Positions 12,001-18,904 of a stretch of DNA of 64,000 bases are shown here, one piece after another (the stretch's first letter is position 1; every line of letters begins with the position of its first letter). Where the stretch lies: NCBI GenBank assembly GCA_965242505.1, contig OZ251449.1:1178001-1242000 (forward strand), read 5' to 3'. This DNA is from UBA2966 sp965242505 (GTDB lineage: Bacteria > Pseudomonadota > Alphaproteobacteria > UBA2966). Under the pieces are notes generated by a model. That model did no database searches, was not told the DNA's origin, and was given only the letters and a program-made list of their open reading frames with translations. The position numbers were made by a program, and so were the translations under genes.

Positions 12001-12458
12001 GAGGAGAGCGCGTTCTCGGCCAGGCTGACGCCGTCGGTGTCGCGGTCGCCCTTCCGCACCACGTAGTCGAAATAGAGCCGGCGGAAGGAGGTGTTTCCCA
12101 GGCCGTAGCGCCGTTCCCGATCCTCCCACTTCCCGGTGAGGGTGCGCGTGGTGTTGCCCACCGAGAGGACGAGCTGGACCGTGCCGACCGTGTTGACGCT
12201 GATGCTGGCCTGGTTCGCCCAGCCCCACGGCACCAGCACCGTGACGGTTTCGCCCGGCCAGTAGGTATCGCCGGACGCGGGCCGGGAAACGATACGGGGA
12301 TTGTCCAGCTGATGACCGCGGCGATATATGCTGAAGCTGTCCGTGTGGGTGGTGCCGGCGTGGCTGTTGCCGACGTGCGCCGCCGCCTCCTCCGGCGCCG
12401 CGGCCAACGCCGCCAGCGCCGCCAGCGCCGCCAGCAAGAACCCCGCGACCGCCCTCAT
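1..12458 (-). CDS. Giant modular Calx-beta/Ig-like repeat protein, C-terminus beyond left edge
   Basis: The minus-strand frame whose codons begin at positions congruent to 2 mod 3 reads from ATG at 12458 to the left edge. I checked it in sections and found no stop, giving more than 4,150 residues. The N-terminus (MRAVAGFLLAALAALAAL) is a signal peptide. Two putative-Ig (He_PIG-like) segments follow near residues 200-290 and 440-530, then a clear Calx-beta unit near 540-630 ending in a DDD motif. The rest is roughly 30 modules of about 115 residues with the recurring phrases SISETGG, TLTIAAG, DKSVTVSG and LTLTDDETLPTV. Two Cys-containing modules (6370-6720 and 7760-8110) are paralogous inserts ending in YAEWVPIVALPRATL. 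Composition is Ala/Thr/Ser/Val-rich and no catalytic motif is visible. Calx-beta repeats occur in adhesins and other large extracellular proteins; a surface or secreted adhesive role is inference. The C-terminal secretion or anchor signal lies outside the window. Confidence 0.88.
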   Translation of the reverse strand, partial: MRAVAGFLLAALAALAALAAAPEEAAAHVGNSHAGTTHTDSFSIYRRGHQLDNPRIVSRPASGDTYWPGETVTVLVPWGWANQASISVNTVGTVQLVLSVGNTTRTLTGKWEDRERRYGLGNTSFRRLYFDYVVRKGDRDTDGVSLAENALSSPGSSESGIRGTSGSSFRQFELQKLLHGFGAQAGHKVDTPAPSFSGVSGPTVTLYAGGSVNYRLPQIANADAAHGVSYSVTPALPTGLALNTSTAAITGSHGSASARGNYTLRATDGFGRTADLAFTLAVSTDVGIESISITSNPGADETYGKNGTFGTDDNITVRVDFTNRLGTVITGNLHLDIRIGANTRRASNPTFNSADSNLWDKLDFSYAVQESDWDGDGISFPANPMGGGKTGSLRFHTSGLGGGDNRVNRDFGATPNDSGHKVRGRQTTPTFGSTASPAYSWVRSNAVSQQLPAATQGDGGVTYSVKEALPDGLAFAAATRTLSGTPSTAQAAANYTLVATDGDGDKAELRFSIEIQGLSFSISSPSVTEGSTGETAALDYEVSLNRAPGRQVTVEYAAAADPGTASSGTDYTAFAGDTLTFAAAETSKTVTVTVSGDALDEPNETIRIALSNPSGATLGSASTGVGAITDDDPTPTLSLALSEPDGGRAGAISESGAGNAATVTARLRGGTSGETITVTVAAASVYAALAADGGFALSAARTLTIAANATASAGVVTITAVDDAIDSTAKSATVSGRVAGGHGLVAAPSSLTLVIADDDAQPTSALVLTPASISETGGVATVTATLSNPSAAAVTLTVAAAPGTGAAVGDYTLSAANTLTIAAGRTTSAGTVTVTANPNAVDSADKGVTVSATASGSPGAADPPDATLAIRDDDGAPTVSLVLSSSSVSENGGAATVTAALSGTSSEAVTVTVSAAAGTGAAVGDYTLTGTTLTISANATASAGTVTITANDNAVDSPDKRVTVTGAATGGNGVADPASLTLTLADDEATPTARLALSQASVAEAGGVSSVTATLSGASSAAVTVTVSAAPGTNAAADDYTLSSANTLTIAAGNTASAGAVTVTAEPDTADSADKRVTVSGAAAGGNGVADPAEATLTILDDDALPTVTLALSSATIVESGAGNVATVTAALSHPSGEAVEVAVSVSPTPPAVTGDFSLSANRTLTIAAGDMASVGVVTVTAVDNAVEAPDKRLRVSGEAVGGRGVADPADVTLTIADEDAMLTATLALSSSSIAENGGVSAVSATLDQASRTAVTVTVTPVSGVYTVGPDSTIVIAAGQTANAADTAAITAVNDTVHQGAAGRSTTVTGAAVTDLGAVSVTGATLTLTDDEALPTVTLALSPTSISEGGGVATVTARLSGASSAPATVTVAAAPGTGAAAADYTLSANDTLTIAAGATASAGVVTITAVNNDVAAADKTVTVTGAAAGGHGLANPASVTLTITDNESGTPTGDDRRWGQSHNYDVTTASLLGKTAPQTIAVDAPSTEDGSRRQVWACAHRTVRQRSPGPAPTEGAVCRQATGAGWSRTIRLTQAMIDNDGVVVLVTDTIRGGQGGNLTNFFYAEWVPIVALPRATLALSSSWIAENGGAATVTATLDKAALSAATVTVAAAPGSGATAGDFNLSGAATLTFATGATVSSGAVTVTAVDDMTRAPDKSVTVSGTVNGDVKAPRAVTLTIADDEAALTTTLALSASSIAENGGVSAVSATLDQASRTAVTVTVTPVSGVYTVGPDSTIVIAAGQTANAADTVAITAVDDDAHQGAAGRSTTVTGAAVTGLGAVSVTGAALTLTDDEALPTVTLALSSASISEGGGVTTVTATLSGKSGAVATVTVAAAPGTGAAAADYALSANDTLTFAAGATVSAGVVTITAVNNDVAAADKTVTVTGAAAGGHGLADPASVTLTITDNDSLPSTTTWRNPSLGSSNDWDVTTASLLGKTASQPIAFTGTYAAHIVDVWACANRTISQATGLQSDAPGTGSGPRSCAMLTDNTRPSAISLTQAMIDNDGVVILLSYSSGGINKVQYVYAEWVPIVALPRATLALSSSWIAENGGVATVTATLDKAALSAATVTVAAAPGSGATAGDFNLSSATTLTFATGATASAGAVTVTAVDDTTQTPDKSVSVSGTVNGDVKAPRAVTLTIADDDAMLTATLALSASSIAENGGVSAVSATLDQASRSAVTVTVTPVAGAYTVGPDSTIVIAAGQTANAADTAAITAVNDTVHQGAAGRSITVTGAAVTDLGAVSVTGAELTLTDDETLPTVALALSASSISETGGETTVTATLSGKSSEAVTLTVSASPGSGTDFTQTGTTLTIAAGATVSAGAVTVTASGNDVHSGNKQVTVSAVAAGGNDMAAPSSLTLTLTDDETLPAVALSLSPASISETGGVSSVTATLSGKSSEAVTVTVGAAAGAGAAAADFDLSAATTLTIAAGATASSGDVTVTANGNDVHSGNKSVTVSGAVTGGNDVAAPSSLTLTLTDDETLPTVALALSSSSISETGGVASVTAALSGKSSEAVTVTVGAAAGAGAVAADFGLSAANTLTIVAGATTSSGDVTITANGNDVDSPDKSVTVSGAVTGGNDVAAPSNLTLTITDDEALPTLTLALSASSISETGGVATVTAALSGKSGEALTVTVGAAAGTGAAAADFTLSTAKTLTIAAGQTTSAGVVTVTANGNLVDTADKGVTVSAAVAGGHGVAAPSDLTLTLTDDDTAGVTFTPSTMTLTEEGASKKFTLVLDTEPPPGTVWIGIYPDAGLRLEGHNTYVYPNGLNVSFTASSWSTAQTVSVDARADADHQDNTLRLRYVAAGYGLGNVAVGVAHAQRPVAVTVTVEDDDKPVVTLALSASSISENGGVATVTATLDKAASEGATVTVSASPGSGTDFTQTGTELTIAAGATASAGVVTITASDDDADAPDKEVTVSATVDGGDGASDPDDVTLTLTDDEAAPGVTLTLSSSSIAETGGETTVSAALSHPSSADTTVTVTAATGFYTVGSDAVIVIAAGDTVNAADTATVEAVDDDVHQGAGGRSTTVTATAANDQGAGNVSGAALTLTDDETLPTVTLALSSSSISETGGETTVTATLSGKSSEAVTVTVGAAAGTGAVAADFDLSAAKTLTIAAGSTASAGTVTVTANGNDVDSPDKSVTVSGAVDGGNGVAAPSSVTLTLTDDETLPTVTLALSPSSISETGGVSSVTATLSGKSSEAVTVTVAAAAGTGAAAADFDLSAATTLTIAAGNTASAGDVTITANGNDVHSGNKSVTVSGVAAGGNNVLAPSNVTLTLTDDETLPTVTLALSAASISETGGVATVTATLSGKSSEAVTVTVAAAAGTGAAAADFDLSAANTLTIAAGSTASAGTVTVTANGNDVDSPDKSVTVSGAVDGGNGVAAPSNVTLTLADDETLPTVTLALSSSSISETGGVATVTATLSGASSEAVTVTVAAAAGTGAVAADFDLSAAKTLTIAAGNTTSAGAVTVTANGNNVHSPDKSVTVSGTVTGGNNVLAPSSVTLTLADDDAAALSLLLSDPISGQSDTIKELATAPGSERMTTVTARLSVPASAAVTVTVSATKGTNAAADDFTLSTANTLTIAANATTSTGVVTITAVDDRIDSIVDDTVAGKKVVVAGVASSTLSLAAPADVELLIWEDDRAALVTAPAFPRCRRAPCPVWLSVDEGASETFTVKLNSEPTTNVVVAVKSSDSAEGQVSSGSGAAAASTRLTFTATNWGTAQTVTLHGVVDDAVDGDGDYTLRLFPDSPDTPTDAYHVIGGASVRPQTVRTTDVDTAGLAVSESTLTVTEGGAEQTFTVKLTSKPAAAVTVTAASADGDEVQVARNVGDADARAFAASKELVFDADDWSDARTLRVAAVDDDRDDPASLSVAITLDAASGGDSHYDGLDDETVDVTKTDDDPTPTVTLALSSSAVSETGGAATVTATLSGKSDDAVTVTVGAAAGTGAVAADFGLSAARTLTIAAGNTTSVGAVTVTANGNDVDSPDKRVTVSGAVAGGHGLLSNPSNVTLTLTDDETLPTVALALSSSSISETGGVATVTATLSGASSEAVTVTVGAAAGTGAVAADFGLSAAKTLTIAAGGTTSAGVVTVTANGNDVHSGNKSVTVSATAVGGNGVAAPSNVTLTLADDETLPTVA

Positions 12459-14244
12459 CGCCCCGCCGTTTGTTGGCAACCTCTGCATGAAATCGGGCCT
12501 TGGAGTTTTCCGGAGCCGGTGGGTTCGATTGCGGATTCGAGCGTCGGACGGGGCCTTCGAATGCGTCGAAAACAGGCGCCGCGTCGCCACTCCTCCCGCG
12601 TGATTCGTCGCACGGCCCGACGATTATACAGCAAATCCCCCGTCGATCGACGACGGAAGGAAACCCTAATTTCAGCGGCGGAAACGCGGGGTCCAGGGGG
12701 AAGGAGCGTCAACGGCCCCTCCCGTCCCCCTCTTCTTCTCCCTCTCCCTTGCAGGGGGAGGGTCGGGGTGGGGGTCACGGCGTTGCGGCGTGGCATCCGG
12801 ACCCCCCTCCCGACCTCCCCCCTGTCAGGGGGGAGGAGTATCAGTGGGCAGGGGGGAGGAGCATCAATGGGCAGGGGGGAAGGAGCGTCAACGGCCCCTC
12901 CGGCCCCCCTCTTCTTCTTCTTCTTCTTCTTCTTCTTCTTCTTCTTCTTCTTCTTCTTCTTCTTCTCCCTCTCCCTTGCAGGGGGAGGGTCGGGGTGGGG
13001 GTCACGGCGTTGCGGGGCATGTCCATCCGGACCCCCCTCCCGACCTCCCCCCTGTCAGGGGGGAGGAGTATCAGTGGGCAGGGGGGAGGAGCATCAATGG
13101 GCAGGGGGGGAAGGAGCGTCAACGGCCCCTCCGCCCCCCCTTCTTCTCCCCCCCCTTGCAGGGGGAGGGTCGGGGTGGGGGTCACCGGCGTTGCGGGGCG
13201 CGTCCATCCGGACCCCCCTCCCGACCTCCCCCCTGTCAGGGGGGAGGAGTATGGATGGTCAGGGGGGAAGGAGCGTCAACGGCCCCTCCGCCCCCCTCTT
13301 CTTCTCCCTCCCCCTTGCAGGGGGAGGGTCGGGGTGGGGGTCACGGCGTTGCGGGGCGGCATCCGGACCCCCCTCCCGACCTCCCCCCTGGAGTATCAGT
13401 GGGCAGGGGGGAGGAGTGTGGATGGTCAGGGGGGAAGGAGCGTCGACGGCCCCTCCCGGCCCCCTCTTCTTCTCCCTCTCCCTTGCAGGGGGAGGGTCGG
13501 GGTGGGGGTCACGGCGTTGCGGGGCGGCATCCGGACCCCCCTCCCGACCTCCCCCCTGTCAGGGGGGAGGAGTATTGGTGGTCGGGGGGAGGAGTATGGA
13601 TGGTCAGGGGGGGAAGGAGCGTCAACGGCCCCTCCCGTCCCCCTCTTCTTCTCCCTCTCCCTTGCAGGGGGAGGGTCGGGGTGGGGGTCGCGGCGGCGGC
13701 ATGGCATCCGGACCCCCCTCCCGACCTCCCCCCTGTCAGGGGGGAGGAGTATTGGTGGGCAGGGGGGAGGAGTGTGGATGGTCAGGGGGGAGGAGCGTCA
13801 ACAGCCCCTCCCGTCCCCTCTTCTTCTCCCTCTCCCTTGCAGGGGGAGGGTCGGGGTGGGGGTCACGGCGTTGCGGGGCGCGTCCATCCGGACCCCCCTC
13901 CCGACCTCCCCCCTGTCAGGGGGGAGGAGTGTTGGTGGTCGGGGGGAGGAGTATGGATGGTCAGGGGGGGAAGGAGCGTCGACGGCCCCTCCCGTCCCCC
14001 TCTTCTTCTCCCTCTCCCTTGCAGGGGGAGGGTCGGGGTGGGGGTCACGGCGTTGCGGCGTGGCATCCGGACCCCCCTCCCGACCTCCCCCCTGTCAGGG
14101 GGGAGGAGTATCAGTGGGCAGGGGGGAGGTGGGGGTTGGGGGTCGGGGGTCACGCCAAGGGGGCGCGGCGGACATTCGCGGCGGCGGCGTGATAGGATGG
14201 CCTGGCCGCGCGTCGGCGCGGCGCGGATTCGGAAGGGACGATCC
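12459..14244. repeat. Non-coding region with tandem array of a palindromic GC-rich repeat
   Basis: No credible gene lies here; the long frames are low-complexity shadows. The stretch from about 12660 to 14145 is a tandem array. Its centre, TTGCAGGGGGAGGGTCGGGG, recurs with the GCAG at 12751, 12978, 13158, 13317, 13485, 13664, 13839 and 14021, so eight copies at 159-227 bp spacing. Each unit holds two hairpins: CCCTCNCCCTTGCAGGGGGAGGG, and a CCCCCCTGTCAGGGGGG block joined by AGGAGTATCAGTGGGCA-like linkers. Single copies of the same palindrome occur elsewhere in this window (about 18908, 38180, 39258, 47150 and 52590). The array separates the divergent giant-protein gene and the BMP operon, so both promoters must lie within or beside it. 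Confidence 0.85.
12911..12964. repeat. (CTT)n microsatellite, about 18 units
   Basis: An uninterrupted run of CTT triplets lies inside one unit of the tandem array; the other units carry only two or three CTTs at the same spot, so this is a local expansion. It does not lie in a supported coding sequence. Slippage would change the spacing between the array hairpins and the flanking promoters. Confidence 0.9.
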
Positions 14245-15225
14245 ATGAAGCGATTCATCGCCGCCGCCCTGGCGGCGGCCGGGACGGCGCTGGGCGCGGC
14301 CCAGGCGGAGGACTTCACGCCGGCGGTCGTCTTCGACATGGGCACCAAGTTCGACAAGTCGTTCAACGAGGCCGCCTGGAACGGCGCCGAGCGCTTCAAG
14401 GCGGAGACGGGCATCCCGTACCGCGAGTTCGAGGTCGCCAGCCCGGCCATGCGCGAGCAGGCGATCCGCAACATGGCGCGGCGCGGGGCGCAGATCGTGG
14501 TCGCGATGGGCTTCGCCCAGGCCGCCGCCGTGGAGACCGTGGCCAAGGAATTTCCGGACACCAGGTTCACGCTCGTCGACATGGTCGTCGACCTGCCGAA
14601 CGTGCAGTCCGTGATCTTCAGGGAGCACGAAGGCTCGTTCCTCGTCGGCATGGCCGCCGCCATGGCGTCGAAGACCGGCAAGATCGGCTTCGTCGGCGGG
14701 ATGGACATCCCGCTGATCCGCAAGTTCGCGCTGGGCTACGTCGAGGGCGCCAGGCACGTGAATCCCGACGTCGAGATCTACCGGAACATGACGGGCGCCA
14801 CGCCGGCCGCCTGGAACGACCCGACCAGGGGCGGCGAGCTCGCGCGCAGCCAGTTCGACCGCGGCGCGGACGTGGTCTACGCCGCCGCCGGCGCCACCGG
14901 CATCGGCGTCTATCAGGCGGCCAAGGACGCCGGCAAGCTCGCGATCGGCGTGGACAGCAACCAGAACCACCTCCACCCCGGCGTCATGCTGACCTCCATG
15001 GTCAAGCGCGTCGACGTCGCCGTGTACGAAGCCTTCAGGAGCGCCCGCGACGGCAGCTGGAAGGGCGGCGTCCAGATCCTCGGGCTGGCCGAGGACGGGG
15101 TCGGCTGGGCGCTGGACGAGTACAACCGGAGCCTCGTCTCCGCCGAGATGGAGGCCGCGATCGAGCAGGCGCGGCGGGACATCGTTGCCGGCAGGATCGT
15201 CGTCACCGACTACATGGCGCAGTAG
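14245..15225 (+). CDS. BMP family ABC transporter substrate-binding protein
   Basis: A 326-residue periplasmic binding protein. The ATG at 14245 follows GGAAGGGA at 14231. A signal peptide (MKRFIAAALAAAGTALGAAQA) precedes the mature start EDFTPAVVFDMG; there is no lipobox Cys, so the protein is soluble periplasmic rather than a lipoprotein. The BMP/Med-type fold is shown by the N-terminal DKSFNEAAWNGAERF and by GVDSNQNH with HPGVMLTSMVKRVD near the C-terminus. Family members bind purine nucleosides or related ligands for import. It is the first gene of a four-gene operon with a two-domain ATPase and two permeases. The exact ligand cannot be read from sequence. Confidence 0.93.
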   Translation: MKRFIAAALAAAGTALGAAQAEDFTPAVVFDMGTKFDKSFNEAAWNGAERFKAETGIPYREFEVASPAMREQAIRNMARRGAQIVVAMGFAQAAAVETVAKEFPDTRFTLVDMVVDLPNVQSVIFREHEGSFLVGMAAAMASKTGKIGFVGGMDIPLIRKFALGYVEGARHVNPDVEIYRNMTGATPAAWNDPTRGGELARSQFDRGADVVYAAAGATGIGVYQAAKDAGKLAIGVDSNQNHLHPGVMLTSMVKRVDVAVYEAFRSARDGSWKGGVQILGLAEDGVGWALDEYNRSLVSAEMEAAIEQARRDIVAGRIVVTDYMAQ

Positions 15226-16801
15226 CGGACGGAGCGGCCGCGGGCCGGCCGTTCCCCCGCTCCGGGAGCGCCCGCCCGCGCTCGAGGTCGTCGGCATCGA
15301 CAAGTGGTTCGGCGCGACGCGCGCCAACGACCGCGTCTCGATGGCCGTCGCGCCGGGCGCGATCCACGGCCTCGTCGGCGAGAACGGCGCCGGCAAGTCG
15401 ACCCTGATGCGCATCGTCTACGGCTACTACAGGGCCGACGCCGGCGAGATCAGGATCGACGGCGCGCCGGCGGCGATCGGCGCCCCCCGGCAGGCGATCG
15501 CCCGCGGCATCGGCATGGTCCACCAGCATTTCATTCTGGTCGATCCCTTCACGGTGCTGGAGAACGTCGTGCTCGGCGTGGAGGGCGGCCCGCTGCTGCG
15601 GCGGACCCTCGCCCGCGCGCGGCGCGCGCTCGCGCGGCTGGAGCGCGAATACGGGATCGACGTCGACCCGGACGCGATCGTCGGCGACCTGCCGGTGGGC
15701 CTCCGCCAGCGCGTGGAGATCCTGAAGGCGCTCTACCGCGGCGCCAGGATCCTCATTCTCGACGAGCCGACCGGCGCGCTCACGCCGCGGGAGGCCGACG
15801 AGCTCTTCCGCGTCCTCCGGGCGCTGCGCGACCGGGGCGGGACGGTCGTCCTCATCACCCACAAGCTGGGCGAGGTCATGGCGCTGACCGACCGCGTCAC
15901 GGTGATGCGCGCGGGCCGGGTGGCGGGCCATGTCGATACCGCCGACACCGACCGCGCGCGGCTCGCGGCGATGATGGTCGGCCGCGGCGTGCTCCTCCGC
16001 GTGGAGAAAGGAGCGGCGGCGCCGGGCGAGGCCGTGCTCGAGGTCGAGAACCTGGCGGTGCGCGACCGCGCCGGCGCGCTCCGCGTCAAGGACGCGAGCC
16101 TCACCGTCCGCGCGGGCGAGATCCTGGGCATCGCGGGCGTCGCCGGCAACGGCCAGTCCGAGCTCCTGGAGGCGCTCGCCGGCACCCTCCCCCGCGAGCG
16201 GGGCGAGATCAGGGTCCGGGGGAAGCCCGCGCCGGCCGGCGGCCACGCCGGGGCGGCGAGGGCGATGCGCCGGATGGGGATCGGCCACGTCCCGGAGGAT
16301 CGCCAGCGCACGGGCCTCGTCACGGCCTTCGAGGCGTCCGAGAGCGGCATCCTCGGCCACCACCGGGACGAACGCTACAACCGCGGCGCGCTGACGAACC
16401 GCCCGGCCATCGCGGCGGACGTCCGGCGCGTCATGGAGAACTTCGACGTGCGCCCGCCGCTCCCCCATCTGCGCACGGCGCATTTCTCCGGCGGCAACCA
16501 GCAGAAGATCGTGGTCGGCCGCGAGACGAGCCGCGGCCCGGACGCGCTCCTGGTCGGCCAGCCGACCCGCGGCGTCGACATCGGCGCCATCGAATTCATC
16601 CACCGCCGGCTCGTGGCGATGCGCGACGCGGGCAAGGCGATCCTCCTGGTCTCGGTCGAGCTCGACGAGATCATGGCGCTCTCGGACCGCATCCTGGTGA
16701 TGTTCGACGGCGCCCTCGCCCCGGCGGAGGCGGACGAGCGCGCGATCGGCCTCATGATGGCGGGCGGGCGCGCGGACGAAGCGGGAACCGCGCGGGCGTG
16801 A
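15185..16801 (+). CDS. ABC transporter ATP-binding protein, two fused NBDs (nucleoside/BMP type)
   Basis: A tandem ATPase of the sugar/nucleoside (NupO/YufO) class. The first NBD has Walker A GENGAGKST and Walker B LILDEPTGALTP. The second NBD has the degenerate P-loop GVAGNGQSE and signature FSGGNQQK, usual for this class. The only conventional start upstream of the conserved ALEVVGIDKWFG is TTG at 15185, which overlaps the end of the BMP gene by 41 bases in another frame; the true start is therefore uncertain and could be a non-standard codon closer to 15260. It ends in a GTGA overlap with the next permease, implying translational coupling. It energises import by the two downstream permeases. 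Confidence 0.9.
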   Translation: MPAGSSSPTTWRSSGRSGRGPAVPPLRERPPALEVVGIDKWFGATRANDRVSMAVAPGAIHGLVGENGAGKSTLMRIVYGYYRADAGEIRIDGAPAAIGAPRQAIARGIGMVHQHFILVDPFTVLENVVLGVEGGPLLRRTLARARRALARLEREYGIDVDPDAIVGDLPVGLRQRVEILKALYRGARILILDEPTGALTPREADELFRVLRALRDRGGTVVLITHKLGEVMALTDRVTVMRAGRVAGHVDTADTDRARLAAMMVGRGVLLRVEKGAAAPGEAVLEVENLAVRDRAGALRVKDASLTVRAGEILGIAGVAGNGQSELLEALAGTLPRERGEIRVRGKPAPAGGHAGAARAMRRMGIGHVPEDRQRTGLVTAFEASESGILGHHRDERYNRGALTNRPAIAADVRRVMENFDVRPPLPHLRTAHFSGGNQQKIVVGRETSRGPDALLVGQPTRGVDIGAIEFIHRRLVAMRDAGKAILLVSVELDEIMALSDRILVMFDGALAPAEADERAIGLMMAGGRADEAGTARA

Positions 16802-17916
16802 GCGGCTTCGGCGGGCCGACGCGGGCGCCGGCATGGGTCACCCACGGCCTGGTTCCGCTGATCAATCTCGCGCTGGCGCTGCTCGTCGCCGGGGTCATCG
16901 TCGCCCTGATCGGGGAAAACCCGTTCGCGGCCCTGCGGCTCCTGGCGCTGGGCGCGGTCGGCTATCCGGAGGCGGTCGGCTACACCCTCTACTACGCCAC
17001 CAACTTCGTCTTCACCGGCCTGGCCGTCGCCATCGCCTTCCATTGCGGCCTGTTCAACATCGGCGGCGAGGGACAGGCCTATCTCGGCGGGCTCGGCGCG
17101 GGCCTCGCCGCGCTCGCGTTCGGCGGCTGGCCGGCGCCGGCCGCGATCCCGCTCGCGGTGGCGGCCGCGGCGGCGTTCGGCGCCTTCTGGGGCTTCGTCC
17201 CGGGCTGGCTCCAGGCGAAGCGCGGCAGCCACGTCGTGATCACCACGATCATGTTCAACTTCCTGGCGGCCGCGCTGATGACCTGGCTCATGGTCGAGGT
17301 CCTCATCGAGCCGGGCCGGCAGACGGCGGAGAGCCGGACCTTCGCGCCCGGCGCCTGGCTCCCGTTCGCGCACGACGTCCTCGCCGCCCTGGGCGTGGAC
17401 ATGGGCCGTTCCTCGCTCAACCTGAGCTTCCTCCTGGCGCTGGCGTGCCTGGGCCTCTTCCGGCTCTTCGTCTGGCGCACGCGCTGGGGCTACGAGATCC
17501 GGGCCGTCGGCCACAACGAGGCGGCCGCGGTCTACGGCGGCATCTCGCCGGCGCGCGCGATCATGCTGGCGATGGCGGTCTCCGGCGGCCTCGCCGGCCT
17601 CGTCGGCGTGAACGAGATCATCGGCGTCCACCATCGCCTGTTGCTGGAATTCACCGCGGGCTACGGTTTCGTCGGCATCGCGGTCGCCCTGATGGGCCGC
17701 AACCACCCGGTCGGCATCCTGCTCGCCGCCCTCCTCTTCGGCGCGCTCTATCAGGGCGGATCGGAGCTCGCCCTCGACATGCCGAACGTGACCCGCGACA
17801 TGGTGGTGGCGCTCCAGGGCCTGGTCATCCTCTTCTCCGGCGCGCTGGAGAACATGTTTCGCGCCCGCATCGAGGGCCTGTTCGCGCGGCGCGCCCGCGC
17901 GGACCGGGCGGCGTAG
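16798..17916 (+). CDS. ABC transporter permease 1 (BMP/nucleoside type)
   Basis: A 372-residue polytopic inner-membrane permease of the BPD_transp_2 family (NupP/YufP-like). The GTG at 16798 overlaps the TGA of the ATPase gene by 4 bp. The motif FHCGLFNIGGEGQAYLGG and the conserved cytoplasmic region YEIRAVGHNEAAAVYGG are typical; about ten hydrophobic segments are visible. It should pair with the second permease as a heterodimer through which the BMP-bound ligand passes. The next gene starts 2 bp after its stop. Confidence 0.92.
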   Translation: MSGFGGPTRAPAWVTHGLVPLINLALALLVAGVIVALIGENPFAALRLLALGAVGYPEAVGYTLYYATNFVFTGLAVAIAFHCGLFNIGGEGQAYLGGLGAGLAALAFGGWPAPAAIPLAVAAAAAFGAFWGFVPGWLQAKRGSHVVITTIMFNFLAAALMTWLMVEVLIEPGRQTAESRTFAPGAWLPFAHDVLAALGVDMGRSSLNLSFLLALACLGLFRLFVWRTRWGYEIRAVGHNEAAAVYGGISPARAIMLAMAVSGGLAGLVGVNEIIGVHHRLLLEFTAGYGFVGIAVALMGRNHPVGILLAALLFGALYQGGSELALDMPNVTRDMVVALQGLVILFSGALENMFRARIEGLFARRARADRAA

Positions 17917-17918
17917 CC

Positions 17919-18890
17919 GTGGAAGCGGTGTCCTGGATCACGCTGGCCGCGGACGCGACGCTCCGCGGCTCGACGCCGCTGATCCTCGCCGCCTTCGCGG
18001 GCCTGTTCGCCGAGCGCTCGGGCATCGTCGACATCGGCCTCGAGGGCAAGATGCTGGGCGCCGCCTTCGCCGCGGCCGCGGCGGCCTTCGTCACCGGTTC
18101 GCCGTGGCTGGGCCTGCTCGCCGGCATCGGGGCCTCGGTCGCCCTCGCCATGATCCACGCCTTCGCCTGCGTCACCCACAACGGCAACCAGGTGGTCTCG
18201 GGCATGGCGCTCAACATCCTGGTGGCCGGGCTCGGGCCGGCGCTGGCGCTGGCCTGGTTCGGCCAGGGCGGGCGGACGCCCCTGGTGGCGGACGCCGCGC
18301 GCTTCCGCCCGCTGCATCTCCCCTTCGCCGAACGGCTGAGCGACACGCCGGTCCTGGGCCAGCTCTATTCGGAGATCGCGAGCGGCCACAACCTGATCGT
18401 CTACGTGGCGCTCGCCGTCGTCCCGCTCTCCGCGTGGCTCGTCTACAGGACCCGCTTCGGCCTGCGGCTGCGGGCGGTCGGCGAGGCGCCCGAGGCCGTG
18501 GACACCGCCGGCATTTCCGTCGCCGGGATGCGCTACCGCGCGATGGCCGTCTGCGGCGTCCTCTGCGGCGTCGCCGGCGCCTCGCTGTCGATCGCGCAGA
18601 ACGCGTTCTTCGTGCGCGACATGACGGCGGGCATGGGCTACCTGGCGCTCGCCGCCCTGATCTTCGGCAAGTGGCGCCCGGCGCCGACGCTTTTCGCCTG
18701 CTTCCTGTTCGCCTTCGCCGACGCCGTGCAGGCGCGGCTCCAGGGAGTCGACGTCCCGGGCGTGGGCGCCGTCCCGGTCCAGGCGATCCAGGCGCTCCCC
18801 TATCTCCTGACCGTGCTGCTGCTCGCGGGCTTCGTCGGCAAGGCGGCGGCGCCCAGGGCGAGCGGCCTCCCCTACGTCAAGGAACGCTGA
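17919..18890 (+). CDS. ABC transporter permease 2 (BMP/nucleoside type)
   Basis: A 323-residue inner-membrane permease (NupQ/YufQ-like), the partner of the preceding permease. The GTG start at 17919 lies 2 bp after the upstream stop. Family features are ERSGIVDIGLEGKMLGAAF, NGNQVVSGMALNIL and FGLRLRAVGEAPEAVDTAGI. It is the last gene of the importer operon. Downstream is a copy of the palindromic repeat, then convergent clpA. Confidence 0.92.
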   Translation: MEAVSWITLAADATLRGSTPLILAAFAGLFAERSGIVDIGLEGKMLGAAFAAAAAAFVTGSPWLGLLAGIGASVALAMIHAFACVTHNGNQVVSGMALNILVAGLGPALALAWFGQGGRTPLVADAARFRPLHLPFAERLSDTPVLGQLYSEIASGHNLIVYVALAVVPLSAWLVYRTRFGLRLRAVGEAPEAVDTAGISVAGMRYRAMAVCGVLCGVAGASLSIAQNAFFVRDMTAGMGYLALAALIFGKWRPAPTLFACFLFAFADAVQARLQGVDVPGVGAVPVQAIQALPYLLTVLLLAGFVGKAAAPRASGLPYVKER

Positions 18891-18904
18891 CGCGCGATTC
18901 TCTC

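Noticed and set aside
12660..14145. Possible CRISPR array
   Set aside because: Repeat units are about 175 bp with variable spacing and no unique 30-40-bp spacers; no cas genes are present.
5442..14192. 2,916-codon plus-strand frame crossing the tandem array
   Set aside because: Same shadow effect, then low-complexity Gly/Pro/Arg sequence from the array; no family features or start context.
12500..14248. Overlapping Gly/Pro/Arg frames in both strands of the repeat array
   Set aside because: Open frames arise because the GC repeat lacks stops; units vary in length by non-multiples of three, which a coding repeat would avoid.
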